Assembly (NCBI GenBank): GCA_040772045.1
Contig: JAXGYV010000002.1
Location: 124,001-188,000, forward strand
Reading direction: 5' to 3'
Source: JAXGYV01 sp040772045
GTDB lineage: Bacteria; Actinomycetota; Thermoleophilia; UBA2241
DNA: 64,000 bases
A program made the translations under genes and the position numbers. Below are positions 37,861 through 51,157 of this stretch, piece by piece (position 1 is the first letter of the stretch; every line of letters begins with the position of its first letter). A model generated the notes under the pieces. It saw only the letters and a program-made list of their open reading frames with translations. It was not told the origin of the DNA and did no database searches.

Positions 37861-38967
37861 ATGAAACGACTCACCACTCGACAGCTCCTCGCGACGCGCC
37901 GGCGACGCTTCGCCGTCTACGCCGGCAGCGCCATCCTGTTGCTCGCCGCTCTCTTCGGGCTGATCGGTAGCCTCAAAGGCTCGGCGGCCAATAATAGCCT
38001 GTCGGCGGACGGAGCGATCGGCGGCAACCCCGCGATCAGCGAAGATACCGCGACGCAGAAGGGCGCTCCGGACACTGCCGACGCCGGCGGAAGCGGCAGC
38101 GCCGCTCGCAATGGAGCGGACGTGGTGAGCGCCTCGCTCCCTCTGATCGCCCCCGGACAGTACCTGGTGCGCAGTGGCCAGCTCACCCTGACGATCCAGC
38201 GCGGTGGCTTGGAGCGGGCCGTCGATCAGATCGTGAAGCTCACGAACCAGTACGGCGGCTACGTCCTGACCAGCTCAGTCGGCATCAGCAACCCCAGTGA
38301 GCCGACGGCGCTTCCCGTCGACGAGCCCATCATGCGCAGCGACGATCAGATGCAGATCGCCACGCCAGACGACCGTCAGCCGTACGCATGGGTCACGGTA
38401 CGCGTGCCCGCGGAGCGCTTCGACGATGCTCTCGCGCACTTCAAACGCCTGGGTACGGTACGTGAGGCGAGCACCAACGCGGAGGATGTAAGCAGCCAGG
38501 TAGTCGATCTGGAAGCCCGCCTGCGTCACTATCGCGCCGTGCTCGAGCGGCTCCTGGGATTCCTCGACAAGGCAGAGACCGTATCCGCGGCACTGGCGGT
38601 GCAGAATCGCATCGACCAGACGGAGCTCACTGTCGAGCAGCTCACGGCGGAACTCAAGCAGCTCAAGGAGACGGTTGCCTACAGCACCATCAGCGTCTCA
38701 CTCTCCGAGAAGGCTCCCAAGGCGGGGGCGATCGATCCATCCGACAGCTTCTGGGGTTCGATCAAGCACTCCGCACGCCTCATCGCCGACGGTGCCCGCT
38801 ACTCGTTCGTGGCGTTAGGGGCCGCGCTGCCGTTCATCGCACTCGGAGCTGTAGTGCTCGGTATCGCCGTTCTCGCCTGGCGCGGCGCGCATCGCCGCCG
38901 GGGCAGCACACCGCCCTCCGCCCAGCTCCCCACGGCAACACCCACACCTCCGAGTACGCCGGACTGA
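37861..38967 (+). CDS. DUF4349-family membrane protein
   Basis: 368 residues. An N-terminal helix (AVYAGSAILLLAALFGLIG) anchors an extracellular region with a linker rich in Gly/Ala/Ser, then a DUF4349 region: SGQLTLTIQRGGLERAVDQI near 105, WVTVRVPAERFDDAL near 175, EDVSSQVVDLEARLR near 203 and a coiled coil to about 280. A second helix (FVALGAALPFIALGAVVLG) lies near the C terminus with a short basic cytosolic tail. The family's function is unknown. ATG at 37861 after GGAGGG. A terminator follows immediately. Confidence 0.8.
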   Translation: MKRLTTRQLLATRRRRFAVYAGSAILLLAALFGLIGSLKGSAANNSLSADGAIGGNPAISEDTATQKGAPDTADAGGSGSAARNGADVVSASLPLIAPGQYLVRSGQLTLTIQRGGLERAVDQIVKLTNQYGGYVLTSSVGISNPSEPTALPVDEPIMRSDDQMQIATPDDRQPYAWVTVRVPAERFDDALAHFKRLGTVREASTNAEDVSSQVVDLEARLRHYRAVLERLLGFLDKAETVSAALAVQNRIDQTELTVEQLTAELKQLKETVAYSTISVSLSEKAPKAGAIDPSDSFWGSIKHSARLIADGARYSFVALGAALPFIALGAVVLGIAVLAWRGAHRRRGSTPPSAQLPTATPTPPSTPD

Positions 38968-38985
38968 TGATGGCGTTGCTCCACG

Positions 38986-39024
38986 CGAGGGGGCCGGCGG
39001 CACGGGATGTCGCCGGCCCCCTCG
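38986..39024 (+). terminator. rho-independent terminator
   Basis: A 14 bp perfect stem (38986-38999 with 39011-39024) and an 11 nt loop are followed by TTTGATT, just after the DUF4349 gene. Confidence 0.8.
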
Positions 39025-39086
39025 TTTGATTCACGGACAGGAGCGGTAGTTTTACCGGACGAAGACCGCGATCGGGAGGGAGATCA

Positions 39087-40061
39087 ATGAAAGCCGCGCG
39101 CATCCACCAGTTCGGAGGGCCCGAGGTGGTGGTCTACGAGGACGCTCCAGTTCCCGAGCCCAAAGACGGTCAGGTGCTCGTCCGCATCAAGGCGGCGACG
39201 GTGAACAGATTCGATGTGGCCATCCGCGAGCACCGCTTCCCCGTGCCGCGAGAGCTTCCCTTGATCCTGGGCACGGACGGCGCGGGCATCGTGGAGTGTG
39301 TCGGCCCGGGCGTTACCACCGTGGACGCCGGAGAGCACATCATGTTCACCGGCCTCGGAGTAGGTATGGAGGGCAGCCACGCGGACTTCGCCGTCGTCGC
39401 CGAGACACAGGCAGTGACGAAGCCGGCGGCCGTCACGTTCGAACAGGCGGCCGCCCTAGGCCAGGTGTTTCCCACCGCGGACTACGCCCTGCAGCGCCGG
39501 GCCAAATTGCAGCAGGGCGAGACGGTCCTCGTACAGGGCGCCGCCGGAGGAGTGGGCAGCGCCGCCGTCCAGCTGGCGGCCGCCTCCGGCGCGCGCGTCC
39601 TCGCCACCGTCTCCTCTGAGGACCACGCCCAGCGCGTGCGCGAGCTCGGCGCCGACGAGACGATCAACCGGAATACCGCGAATGTGTCGAGCGAGATCCG
39701 CCGGATCACAGACGGCCGCGGCGTCGACGTGATCCTCGAGATCGCCGCCGCGGACAACCTAGCCGCCGACGTGCGCTCGCTGGCCAAAGGAGGCCGCATC
39801 GTCGTCGTCGGCGCCGGCACGGCGGCCACCGCCGAAGTGCCTCTCGGAGCCGCCGGCGGCTTGGACGCGACCATCCTCTTCATGAACCTCGCCAATGCCG
39901 GTCGCAAGGGCGTCTCCACGATCATGCGCGCCATCGCCACACTGGTGGAGAGCGGCGCGGTGAAGCCGGTGATCGATCGGGTGCTCCCCCTCTCCGACGC
40001 ACGTCGAGGTCATGAGCTTCTGGAGGGACCTCACTTCGGCAAGATCGTCCTCGTGCCCTGA
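39087..40061 (+). CDS. zinc-free quinone oxidoreductase (MDR superfamily)
   Basis: 324 residues. N-terminal GroES-like half and Rossmann half with VQGAAGGVGSAAVQLA near residue 148; GTDGAGIV near 60; no zinc-ligand cysteines, which places it with the NADPH:quinone reductase (Qor) type. It likely reduces quinones or enones. ATG at 39087 after GGGAGGGAG. Stands alone between a terminator and the convergent Lon-N gene. Confidence 0.85.
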   Translation: MKAARIHQFGGPEVVVYEDAPVPEPKDGQVLVRIKAATVNRFDVAIREHRFPVPRELPLILGTDGAGIVECVGPGVTTVDAGEHIMFTGLGVGMEGSHADFAVVAETQAVTKPAAVTFEQAAALGQVFPTADYALQRRAKLQQGETVLVQGAAGGVGSAAVQLAAASGARVLATVSSEDHAQRVRELGADETINRNTANVSSEIRRITDGRGVDVILEIAAADNLAADVRSLAKGGRIVVVGAGTAATAEVPLGAAGGLDATILFMNLANAGRKGVSTIMRAIATLVESGAVKPVIDRVLPLSDARRGHELLEGPHFGKIVLVP

Positions 40062-40088
40062 GCGAACGGCGCGGGCACCCCGCCCGAC

Positions 40089-40718
40089 TCACATGCCCTT
40101 GCCGTTTCCCCGAATGGCGTCGGCGCGCTCTCGCTGCATCCTGAGCCGCGGCAGCAGCGTACGCATGACGGCGGTGAGCTCCACCAGCCGCTCGCTCTCG
40201 GATGTCGACTCGAGCAAGGCCTGCTTTACCGGCGCGCCTAAATTCACGGCGGCCCCCATACGGAACGAGAGGGGACCGGAGCCCGCCGGTATGTGCGGCG
40301 TATCGATGCCCACGAATCCGAGCAGTTCGGTGTAGGCCGCGATCGCCGACTCGCGAACGCTCGTCGAAACCTCGAAGCTGACGTCGTCGAAGAACTCCGC
40401 CTGCGCTCGCAGACATTCGTCTGCCTCGTCTTCCGGCTCGAACAGGCGCAGGATGCGAAACCTGCGACGGCCTTCGACCAGCACGTTCGAGCGGCCGTCG
40501 TCGAACTCTTCCAGAACCGCGGTGAGCGCCACACTGCACCCGCATTCGTGCACGCGATCCTCCTCCGCGAGCACCACACCGAACTCCGCGCCGTCCGTCC
40601 GGCAACGAGTCATGAGCCGCTTGTACCGCTCCTCGAAGATGTGGAGCGGTACAGCCTCGCCCGGGAGCACCACGAGTTCCAGGGGGAACAGGTCGATTAG
40701 CTGCATCGCGTCATTCAT
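40089..40718 (-). CDS. Lon N-terminal (LonN, PUA-like) domain protein
   Basis: 209 residues matching the substrate-binding N-terminal domain of Lon protease without ATPase or protease parts: LIDLFPLELVVLPGEAVPLHIFEERYK near residue 7 and a later helical segment. Such stand-alone proteins are widespread, function unproven. It lies 15 bp after the spermidine-synthase-like gene, so the two are probably cotranscribed. Confidence 0.85.
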   Translation of the reverse strand: MNDAMQLIDLFPLELVVLPGEAVPLHIFEERYKRLMTRCRTDGAEFGVVLAEEDRVHECGCSVALTAVLEEFDDGRSNVLVEGRRRFRILRLFEPEDEADECLRAQAEFFDDVSFEVSTSVRESAIAAYTELLGFVGIDTPHIPAGSGPLSFRMGAAVNLGAPVKQALLESTSESERLVELTAVMRTLLPRLRMQRERADAIRGNGKGM

Positions 40719-40733
40719 CGGCTACGCAGCACT

Positions 40734-41489
40734 CTACCGCACCACGTACATGGTGTACTCGTGTCGCCGCCCGTCCACCACATCGCTGGCGCTCCGCGGG
40801 AGAACGGAGCGAAACACGGCCGCGAGCGAGGCTTCGAAAGCGGGGTATCGCTCCGCCGACCAGAACACCGCCACGCCCCCTTCGCGGAGAGCGGCGCGGA
40901 CCGTCCGTATCCCCGGTACTTCGTACAGCGCCGCGTTCGCCTGATGGACCAGCCAGCCCGGCCCATTGTCGGTATCGAGGCAGATGAGATCCCAAGCCCG
41001 CACGCCGGTGCGAAGCTGGTCCAGCACATCTCCGACGACGATGCGAAGGCGCCGGTCGCGCTCCACGCGAGCGGCTCGTTCCGAGGAGAACACGCGGAAC
41101 CAATCGACGACGGCGGGCTCTAGCTCGGCGACCACCACCGAGCGTACGTGAGGCAAGCGGAGCGCCTCCTCCGCCGCGTAGCCTAAGCCAAGCCCGCCGA
41201 TCAACACATCCAGCGGCCGCCGTGGAAGGAGATGACGAGCAGCCGACACTAGGGCGCGGCTTGAATCCTCGTTCTCCTCGGAGATGAGGAACGTACCATT
41301 GCCGATCACCTCGAGGAGGCCACGGCGGCGACGCAACACGACTTCCCCCAAAGGACCCCGCGCTCGCGCCAACTCCTGGACCATGGCCGTTCCACCGCCG
41401 CATCTCCACACTTCCAGAGGGTCCTCGCGCGAGGCACCACCATCGGCGATCTTCCTGAACTCGGACTCTGGCGTGACCTCTGAAGCCAT
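40734..41489 (-). CDS. spermidine-synthase-like methyltransferase-fold protein
   Basis: 251 residues with the SAM/dcSAM nucleotide site VLIGGLGLGYAAEEAL near residue 95 and ELEPAVVDWF near 120. DTDNGPGW near 172 occupies the place where true spermidine synthases carry an Asp-rich catalytic loop, and the usual gate residues are not clear, so aminopropyltransferase activity is doubtful. ATG at 41489 with AAGGGGTGAGG before it; the longer frame is rejected. Operon with the Lon-N gene. Confidence 0.75.
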   Translation of the reverse strand: MASEVTPESEFRKIADGGASREDPLEVWRCGGGTAMVQELARARGPLGEVVLRRRRGLLEVIGNGTFLISEENEDSSRALVSAARHLLPRRPLDVLIGGLGLGYAAEEALRLPHVRSVVVAELEPAVVDWFRVFSSERAARVERDRRLRIVVGDVLDQLRTGVRAWDLICLDTDNGPGWLVHQANAALYEVPGIRTVRAALREGGVAVFWSAERYPAFEASLAAVFRSVLPRSASDVVDGRRHEYTMYVVR

Positions 41490-41680
41490 CCTCACCCCTT
41501 CCGCTCTTCTCCAGTGTATCGCGACGCGAGCCCACATAGCGGCAGCACCGCAGCAGCCAGCCGCTCATCGGCACCCCTCCGTTACCTTCACGGTGCCCCA
41601 GGGAATCATGCTCGTGTCGCCCACGGATGCTGCGGGAGACCGTCGGGGCGATGGCACGGGGGAGCACAGAAGGGAGTGCC

Positions 41681-42133
41681 ATGAACACACCAATCGTCCT
41701 TGGATTCGATGGTACGGAATGCGCCATGTCCGCCCTCGACGAGGCTGTGGAGCTCGCCAAGATGAGCGACGAGCCACGTGTCGTTGTTGTGTACGGAGAC
41801 CGGCTTCCCCCCGGCTACCGCAGCCACGAGTCGGCCGAGGACGACAGCGCCCTCACCAGCTACAAGGGGCGGGTCACCGCGGCGGTGCAGCCCATGCTCC
41901 AGGCCGCCGCGGATCGCATCGCATGTGCCGGAGCATCCGCTGAGACCCACATCGTATGGCAGGATCCAGCACGCGCACTGCTCGACGCCGCTACTGAGAA
42001 TCAGGCTCGGCTCATCGTCATCGGCACCCACGGAGAGGGAGCGGTCAGTGGCCTTCTCCATGGTTCGCTCGCCTACAGGCTCATCCACCAGAGTTCAGTC
42101 CCAGTCGTCGTAGTGCCACACAGAGGTCACTGA
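41681..42133 (+). CDS. universal stress protein A family
   Basis: 150 residues with the USP fold: VLGFDGTECAMSALDEAVEL at the start and the ATP-binding motif GTHGEGAVSGLLHGSLAYRLIH near residue 110 (G-2X-G-9X-G-S/T type, here the run GEGAVSGLLHGS). It ends with VPVVVVPH. ATG at 41681 after GGGAG; the slightly longer frame is not favoured. Convergent to the rRNA operon, with a shared hairpin between them. Confidence 0.85.
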   Translation: MNTPIVLGFDGTECAMSALDEAVELAKMSDEPRVVVVYGDRLPPGYRSHESAEDDSALTSYKGRVTAAVQPMLQAAADRIACAGASAETHIVWQDPARALLDAATENQARLIVIGTHGEGAVSGLLHGSLAYRLIHQSSVPVVVVPHRGH

Positions 42134-42227
42134 CCGTCGGCGCCGGTCTCCCCGTCCCGCGCCGCGCTCCCGCAGCACTGTACTGTACGGTCCACCGAGC
42201 GCGCCGCGCTCACTGCCTTTCCAGAAC

Positions 42228-42267
42228 GCGAAAGGCCCGCAGACGAAGCTGTCTGCGGGCCTTTCGC
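42228..42267. terminator. rRNA operon terminator
   Basis: A 17 bp perfect stem (42228-42244 with 42251-42267) and a 6 nt loop, lying just downstream of the 5S gene on the minus strand. The T run after it is weak in both directions. Confidence 0.8.
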
Positions 42268-42275
42268 TCCTGTTT

Positions 42276-42391
<116 letters not shown>

Positions 42392-42445
42392 ACTCTCGCG
42401 CCGTCACACGGGCGCTCAAGACCTGTGCCGGCACGCGGACACGGA

Positions 42446-42469
42446 CCTGAAAACTGCAGAGCGGCAGGT
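42446..42469 (-). other. 23S rRNA processing stem, 3' arm
   Basis: It is the reverse complement of 45479-45505 apart from a few bases; the two form the usual RNase III stalk around 23S rRNA. Confidence 0.75.
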
Positions 42470-42479
42470 GTAGTTCAAA

Positions 42480-45470
<2,991 letters not shown>

Positions 45471-45478
45471 AGAAGAAC

Positions 45479-45505
45479 ACCTTTGCCGCTATGTAGTTTT
45501 CAAGG
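45479..45505 (-). other. 23S rRNA processing stem, 5' arm
   Basis: Pairs with 42446-42469. It starts right before the mature 5' end and marks the end of the spacer that contains the protein gene. Confidence 0.75.
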
Positions 45506-45597
45506 TTCGCGCCGGCGTACCGGCACCGCTCGCCGACGCGAACCCCGTACCTGCTCTGAGCTGACGCTCAGAGGCGACCGGGTCGACCGGCGAAACT

Positions 45598-46038
45598 TTA
45601 GCTTGCAGACTCAGCGTTCTTCAGCATTCCTCCCAGAGCGACCACGATGGCCGCGATGAGCGACAGCCAAATGCCCCAACCGAGACTCACGTACTCGTTG
45701 GGTCCGGGCTGAGCAAGCATACGGAGGGCGACGATGACGGCCGACACCGCGCCGGCGGCCATGGCGAGCAATCCCCCCGGAAGCGAAACCGGCAGAGAGA
45801 ACTTGTCCGTAGCCTTTGAGAGCACCACGACCGCGGCCGCGAGGCACAGGAGGAAGGTCAGCCACCCCAAGTAGCTACCATGCCAACCGTTCACGCCGGT
45901 ATCCACCCCCAAGTTGATGTCCATTCCCAGGACCTTCTTCATGGAGACCGAGTACCACGTGCCAAGTGTGCCGATGAACATGAGCACCGCTCCGGCGACG
46001 ATGATCCAGTCGTTACGGGTGACCTTGCCGAGATCCAT
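45598..46038 (-). CDS. four-helix membrane protein encoded within the rRNA spacer
   Basis: 146 residues with four hydrophobic segments at about 11-31, 56-75, 87-107 and 120-138. The N terminus MDLGKVTRND and the C terminus KNAESAS are polar. A strong ribosome site GGAGGAGGGATC precedes the ATG. It is on the same strand as 16S and 23S, after the 16S processing stem and before the 23S stem, where a tRNA would often be. It would be carried on the rRNA precursor unless expressed from its own promoter; a TAGAAT at 46074-46069 could be a -10 element for that. No family recognised. It has the amino-acid pattern of a real membrane protein, and the opposite-strand frames do not. Confidence 0.75.
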   Translation of the reverse strand: MDLGKVTRNDWIIVAGAVLMFIGTLGTWYSVSMKKVLGMDINLGVDTGVNGWHGSYLGWLTFLLCLAAAVVVLSKATDKFSLPVSLPGGLLAMAAGAVSAVIVALRMLAQPGPNEYVSLGWGIWLSLIAAIVVALGGMLKNAESAS

Positions 46039-46156
46039 GATCCCTCCTCCGATGGAAACTGCCTCGTCATTCTATCGCACGCTGACACACCTAACGCCAG
46101 ATTCGACGGCGAGGGATCGGACGCCTCCGTAGCTATTTCGTCTGCAAGACGCATCT

Positions 46157-46181
46157 CTCTCAAAACTGAACAGGAGTGGGG
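46157..46181 (-). other. 16S rRNA processing stem, 3' arm
   Basis: It pairs with 48108-48131 over about 24 positions with one bulge and one or two mismatches, enclosing the 16S gene. Confidence 0.8.
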
Positions 46182-46335
46182 GTCGCGGCGGGGTTGGTTG
46201 TTCCGCTGCGACAACGCCGGTGGTCGACATGAGTATCTAGAGGGCAGGCCGCGTTGCCCGGAAAGGTCCGCAGACCACGTCGGTCAACTGCTGCGACACT
46301 GCGCTCACGGCGGTTGGTGCCGCCGTACTCCCTAG

Positions 46336-47888
<1,553 letters not shown>

Positions 47889-48330
47889 CTTGGTGCTCGG
47901 GGCCGAAGCCCCGGGACAAGCGAGAGAAGAGCTTGTGCTCTCAAAGACGAGGCGCTCAAATGCCTCGTTGTCGCGCGATTCGACGCGGCCGGTCGTGAGC
48001 CGGCCGTTTCAGCAACGCGAACCGCGCAACGGGGTCTAGTTTGAGCTCGCGCACCCGCAGGTACGCAAGCGCACTGGCGTTCACCGATCACTGTCAGATG
48101 ATCGGTGCCCCACTCTGTTCAGTTTTCAAAGACCGCGTGCCCTTAGGCACACTGGCAGGCTCTCCGGCTTTAGGGGCAGACTACCCCACCATGATGGAGG
48201 GAGGCTGTTCCCAGACCTGTAAGGTACCCGCCGCGGCCGCTGATTATGCGCGCATTGCGGGTCCTCGTCAAGAGCCCTATCTCCCCGGTCATCGACGCGA
48301 ACCGTTGCGCCGAGCGGACTCCGGGAGCGC
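47889..48330 (-). other. rRNA operon leader
   Basis: The 440 bp between the promoter and 16S rRNA. It includes a hairpin at about 48082-48107 (CACCGATCA with TGATCGGTG) next to the 16S stem arm at 48108-48131. No protein gene is supported here. Confidence 0.7.
48108..48131 (-). other. 16S rRNA processing stem, 5' arm
   Basis: Partner of 46157-46181; upstream side of the RNase III stalk. Confidence 0.8.
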
Positions 48331-48336
48331 TGGGGA

Positions 48337-48364
48337 AGTATACCCGCCCGGCAACGAGTGTCAA
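48337..48364 (-). promoter_or_regulatory. rRNA operon promoter
   Basis: Minus strand TTGACA (48364-48359), 16 bp spacer and TATACT (48342-48337), nearly the sigma-70/SigA consensus. Transcription would start near 48330. Confidence 0.8.
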
Positions 48365-48421
48365 CCGCACGGACGGTGCCCGGCGAGGCACCTGCAGGAC
48401 TGCCGCCGAGCGCACCCCGGA

Positions 48422-48430
48422 TGGTATACT
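48422..48430 (+). promoter_or_regulatory. possible extended -10 promoter of the flippase gene
   Basis: TGGTATACT is an extended -10 about 40 bp before the flippase ATG. No good -35. It is divergent from the rRNA promoter. Confidence 0.45.
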
Positions 48431-48470
48431 CGCTCGTCACCCCGTCCCCCACCCAGCTCACGTGAGGTCC

Positions 48471-50042
48471 ATGTACAAAGAGGTCAGGCGCGTCCTCAGA
48501 GACTCCACGATCTACGGTCTGGGCTCACTCATCATCCGAGCATCGGCTATCGTGCTCGCCCCGATCTACACGACCTACCTCACACGTGCCGACTACGGCG
48601 TGATGTCCTACATCGCCATGCTCTCCTCGATGCTCGGGACGGTGATGATGCTGGGGCAGAGCGGATCGTTGGTCCTCTTCTACCGGAGCACTGCCGAGCA
48701 CATCAACGATCGCCGCGTGATCCTCTTCAACGTCTTCTGGTTCGTCATGCTGTTCAGCGGCATCTTCGTGGCCCTCGGATTCATCTTCGGACCCGCCCTC
48801 GCCGCTCGCATCACCGGCTCCAAGGACATCCCCTTCAATCCGTATCTGGTGCTGGCGCTGCTCACCGCGTTCATCGGCCTGCCGCAGGCGATGCAGCAAT
48901 CGATCAACAGGGCTCTCGGCCAGGCCAAGATGTTCATCGCCTTCCAGCTGTCGACGTTTGTCCTCAACACGGGGTTCACGCTCTACTTCGTGGTCGCCCT
49001 CAGACAGGGGGCGTACGGATCGCTCAAAGGTACGCTGGTAGCCGCCGCGATCATGGCACCCCTCTCGCTCGTGGTCGTGGTTCGCCGGTGGACGCCACGG
49101 TTCTCGTGGGAGAAGCTAAGCCACTCCCTCACGTTTGGATTGCCGCTCCTGCCCCACTACTTCGCCGGCTGGGTGCTCACCTACATCGATCGGTATCTGC
49201 TCGTGAAGCTGAGCACGCTCTCTCAAGTCGGCTTGTACTCCCTGGCCTACAACTTCAGCATGGTCCTCAACCTCTTCTGCCGCTCGATCAACCAGGCCTG
49301 GGGGCCCATCTACTACGATCTGGCGGACACCGAGGAGGGCCGCAAGATGCTCCCGCGGCTGACGACCGTGTACGCCGCCACCGTCACGGTCCTCGGCATC
49401 GGCTTCACGCTCTTTGCCCCCGACCTGATGGTGCTCCTGGTGAACCGTCGATTCAACGCCGCGGCGCCGGTGGTCCCGGTGGTCACGGCCGGGTACTACA
49501 TGTTCGCGCTCTACATGGTGGTCTCCACGCCTATCTTCCACGCGCGCAAGACGACGTGGGTCCCCGCCATCTCCGGTACGGCCGCGCTCCTGAACCTAGG
49601 AGGCAACCTCATCCTCATCCCCCGCTTCGGCATGCTCGGAGCCGCGTGGGCCACCTTCGGCGCGTACGCGTTCATGGCGGCCCTCGCTCGCGTCATCTCC
49701 AACCGCCTGCGCCCGGGCATCTACGAAGACCGCAACCTAGCCCTCCTCATCGGCATCTACTCCCTGTCGCTGGCCACGGCGATCGCGCTGGTCAATCTGC
49801 AGCTACCCATATGGCTGGATCTGATCGCCAAAGTCGCCATCGCCCCCCCGATCCTCGCGCTCATTTTCGTGTGCCGCATCGCAACGGTCGACGAGGTACG
49901 TGCGTTCGTTAAGAGGCGGGAGAAGCGAGGCCGTCGCCGGCCCAGCGCCGGTGAACAGGCCACGGAGGCGGAACGCACGGCTGGCGAGATCGGCACCACG
50001 AGCGACGACACCGGAGTGCTCCCCGACGATATGCGTCCCTGA
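48471..50042 (+). CDS. Wzx-type polysaccharide flippase (MATE/MOP superfamily)
   Basis: 523 residues with about 12-14 helices. The start MYKEVRRVLRDSTIYGLGSL and repeated motifs, for example TYLTRADYGVMSYI and WVLTYIDRYLLVKLSTLSQVG, are typical of lipid-linked oligosaccharide flippases. The C-terminal 60 residues are charged and probably cytosolic. It moves undecaprenyl-linked repeat units across the membrane. The ATG at 48471 was chosen over a long upstream frame, which overlaps the rRNA leader. Location directly before the nonulosonate operon suggests it exports the glycan carrying that sugar. Confidence 0.85.
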   Translation: MYKEVRRVLRDSTIYGLGSLIIRASAIVLAPIYTTYLTRADYGVMSYIAMLSSMLGTVMMLGQSGSLVLFYRSTAEHINDRRVILFNVFWFVMLFSGIFVALGFIFGPALAARITGSKDIPFNPYLVLALLTAFIGLPQAMQQSINRALGQAKMFIAFQLSTFVLNTGFTLYFVVALRQGAYGSLKGTLVAAAIMAPLSLVVVVRRWTPRFSWEKLSHSLTFGLPLLPHYFAGWVLTYIDRYLLVKLSTLSQVGLYSLAYNFSMVLNLFCRSINQAWGPIYYDLADTEEGRKMLPRLTTVYAATVTVLGIGFTLFAPDLMVLLVNRRFNAAAPVVPVVTAGYYMFALYMVVSTPIFHARKTTWVPAISGTAALLNLGGNLILIPRFGMLGAAWATFGAYAFMAALARVISNRLRPGIYEDRNLALLIGIYSLSLATAIALVNLQLPIWLDLIAKVAIAPPILALIFVCRIATVDEVRAFVKRREKRGRRRPSAGEQATEAERTAGEIGTTSDDTGVLPDDMRP

Positions 50043-50060
50043 CGAGCGGCCGCGGGAGCT

Positions 50061-50089
50061 TGGACACGCCTCGGGTGCCTCAGTATAGT
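50061..50089 (+). promoter_or_regulatory. promoter of the nonulosonate operon
   Basis: TGGACA at 50061-50066, 17 bp spacer, TATAGT at 50084-50089; the first gene's ATG is 70 bp further on with AAGGAAG before it. Confidence 0.6.
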
Positions 50090-50158
50090 CTGCAGACAAA
50101 GGGCCATCGCGCACCCCAGCGTAAAACGACGAACCGCGGTAACCCGAAGGAAGACGAT

Positions 50159-51157
50159 ATGGATCTGGCAGGAAAACGCGCGCTAGTTACCGGGGCCGAC
50201 GGCTTCATCGGCAGCCATCTGGCGGAGGCCCTCGTGCAAGCTGGCGCCCGCGTCTGCGCTACGGCGCTCTACAACTCGTTCAACGACTGGGGCTGGCTCG
50301 AGGCCGTGCCGAAAGCCACGCTCGAGGAGATTGAGGTGGTCACGGGCGACGTGCGCGACCAGGCCGCGGTCCGCGCTCTGGTGCGCGGCGCCGACGTGGT
50401 CTTTCACCTCGCCGCGCTCATCGCCATCCCGTACTCGTACCAGGCCCCGGCGAGCTACGTGAGCACCAATATCGGCGGTACGCTGAACATCCTGGAGGCT
50501 GCGCGCGACGAAGAGGTCCAGCGCACCGTCGTGACCTCCACCTCCGAGGTGTACGGGACCGCGCGCCACGTGCCGATCGACGAGCAGCACCCCCGTCAGG
50601 GCCAGTCGCCGTACTCAGCGACGAAGATCGGCGCCGACGCGCTCGCCGAGTCCTTTCACCTGAGTTTCGGACTTCCGGTCACGGTGGCACGACCATTCAA
50701 TACGTACGGGCCCCGGCAGTCCGCCCGAGCCATTATCCCGACGATCATCACGCAGCTGATGGCGGGCGCGGCCGAAGTACGCCTCGGATCGCAGCACCCC
50801 ACCCGCGATCTCACGTACGTGAGCGATACCTGCGCCGGCTTTCTCGCCCTGGCGCAGTGCGACGCCGCGATAGGCCGAAACGTGAATCTCAGCAACGGCC
50901 AAGAGATCTCCATCGGAGATCTGGCGCGCACGCTGATCGACATCATTAACCCCGCCGCCCGCATCGTGCTCGACGAACAGCGCGTGCGGCCTCCGGAGTC
51001 GGAGGTCGAGCGCCTCCTCGGCGACAACACCCTCGCGTGGGAGCTCACTGGCTGGCGACCGCGCGTACCGCTGCGCGAAGGGCTCGAGCGCACCGTCGCG
51101 TGGTTCCGAATCCCCGAGAACGCGAGACGGTACAAGGCCGACATCTACAATGTCTGA
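50159..51157 (+). CDS. legB: LegB-like NAD-dependent nucleotide-sugar 4,6-dehydratase
   Basis: 332-residue extended short-chain dehydrogenase. NAD motif TGADGFIGSHLAEAL near 13, catalytic TSTSEVYG near 122 and YSATK near 152, and RPFNTYGPRQSARAIIPT near 176, typical of the 4,6-dehydratase that starts legionaminic acid synthesis (UDP- or GDP-GlcNAc to the 4-keto-6-deoxy sugar). The true start is the ATG at 50159; an upstream frame starting at 50060 has no family content. It overlaps legC by eight bases. The alternative of a UDP-glucose 4-epimerase is less likely, because the next genes complete a legionaminate pathway. Confidence 0.82.
   Translation: MDLAGKRALVTGADGFIGSHLAEALVQAGARVCATALYNSFNDWGWLEAVPKATLEEIEVVTGDVRDQAAVRALVRGADVVFHLAALIAIPYSYQAPASYVSTNIGGTLNILEAARDEEVQRTVVTSTSEVYGTARHVPIDEQHPRQGQSPYSATKIGADALAESFHLSFGLPVTVARPFNTYGPRQSARAIIPTIITQLMAGAAEVRLGSQHPTRDLTYVSDTCAGFLALAQCDAAIGRNVNLSNGQEISIGDLARTLIDIINPAARIVLDEQRVRPPESEVERLLGDNTLAWELTGWRPRVPLREGLERTVAWFRIPENARRYKADIYNV

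Noticed and set aside
48041..49912. Plus-strand frame of 623 codons over the flippase
   Set aside because: It runs out of the rRNA leader and is a third-frame shadow of the flippase; no hydrophobic or domain pattern.
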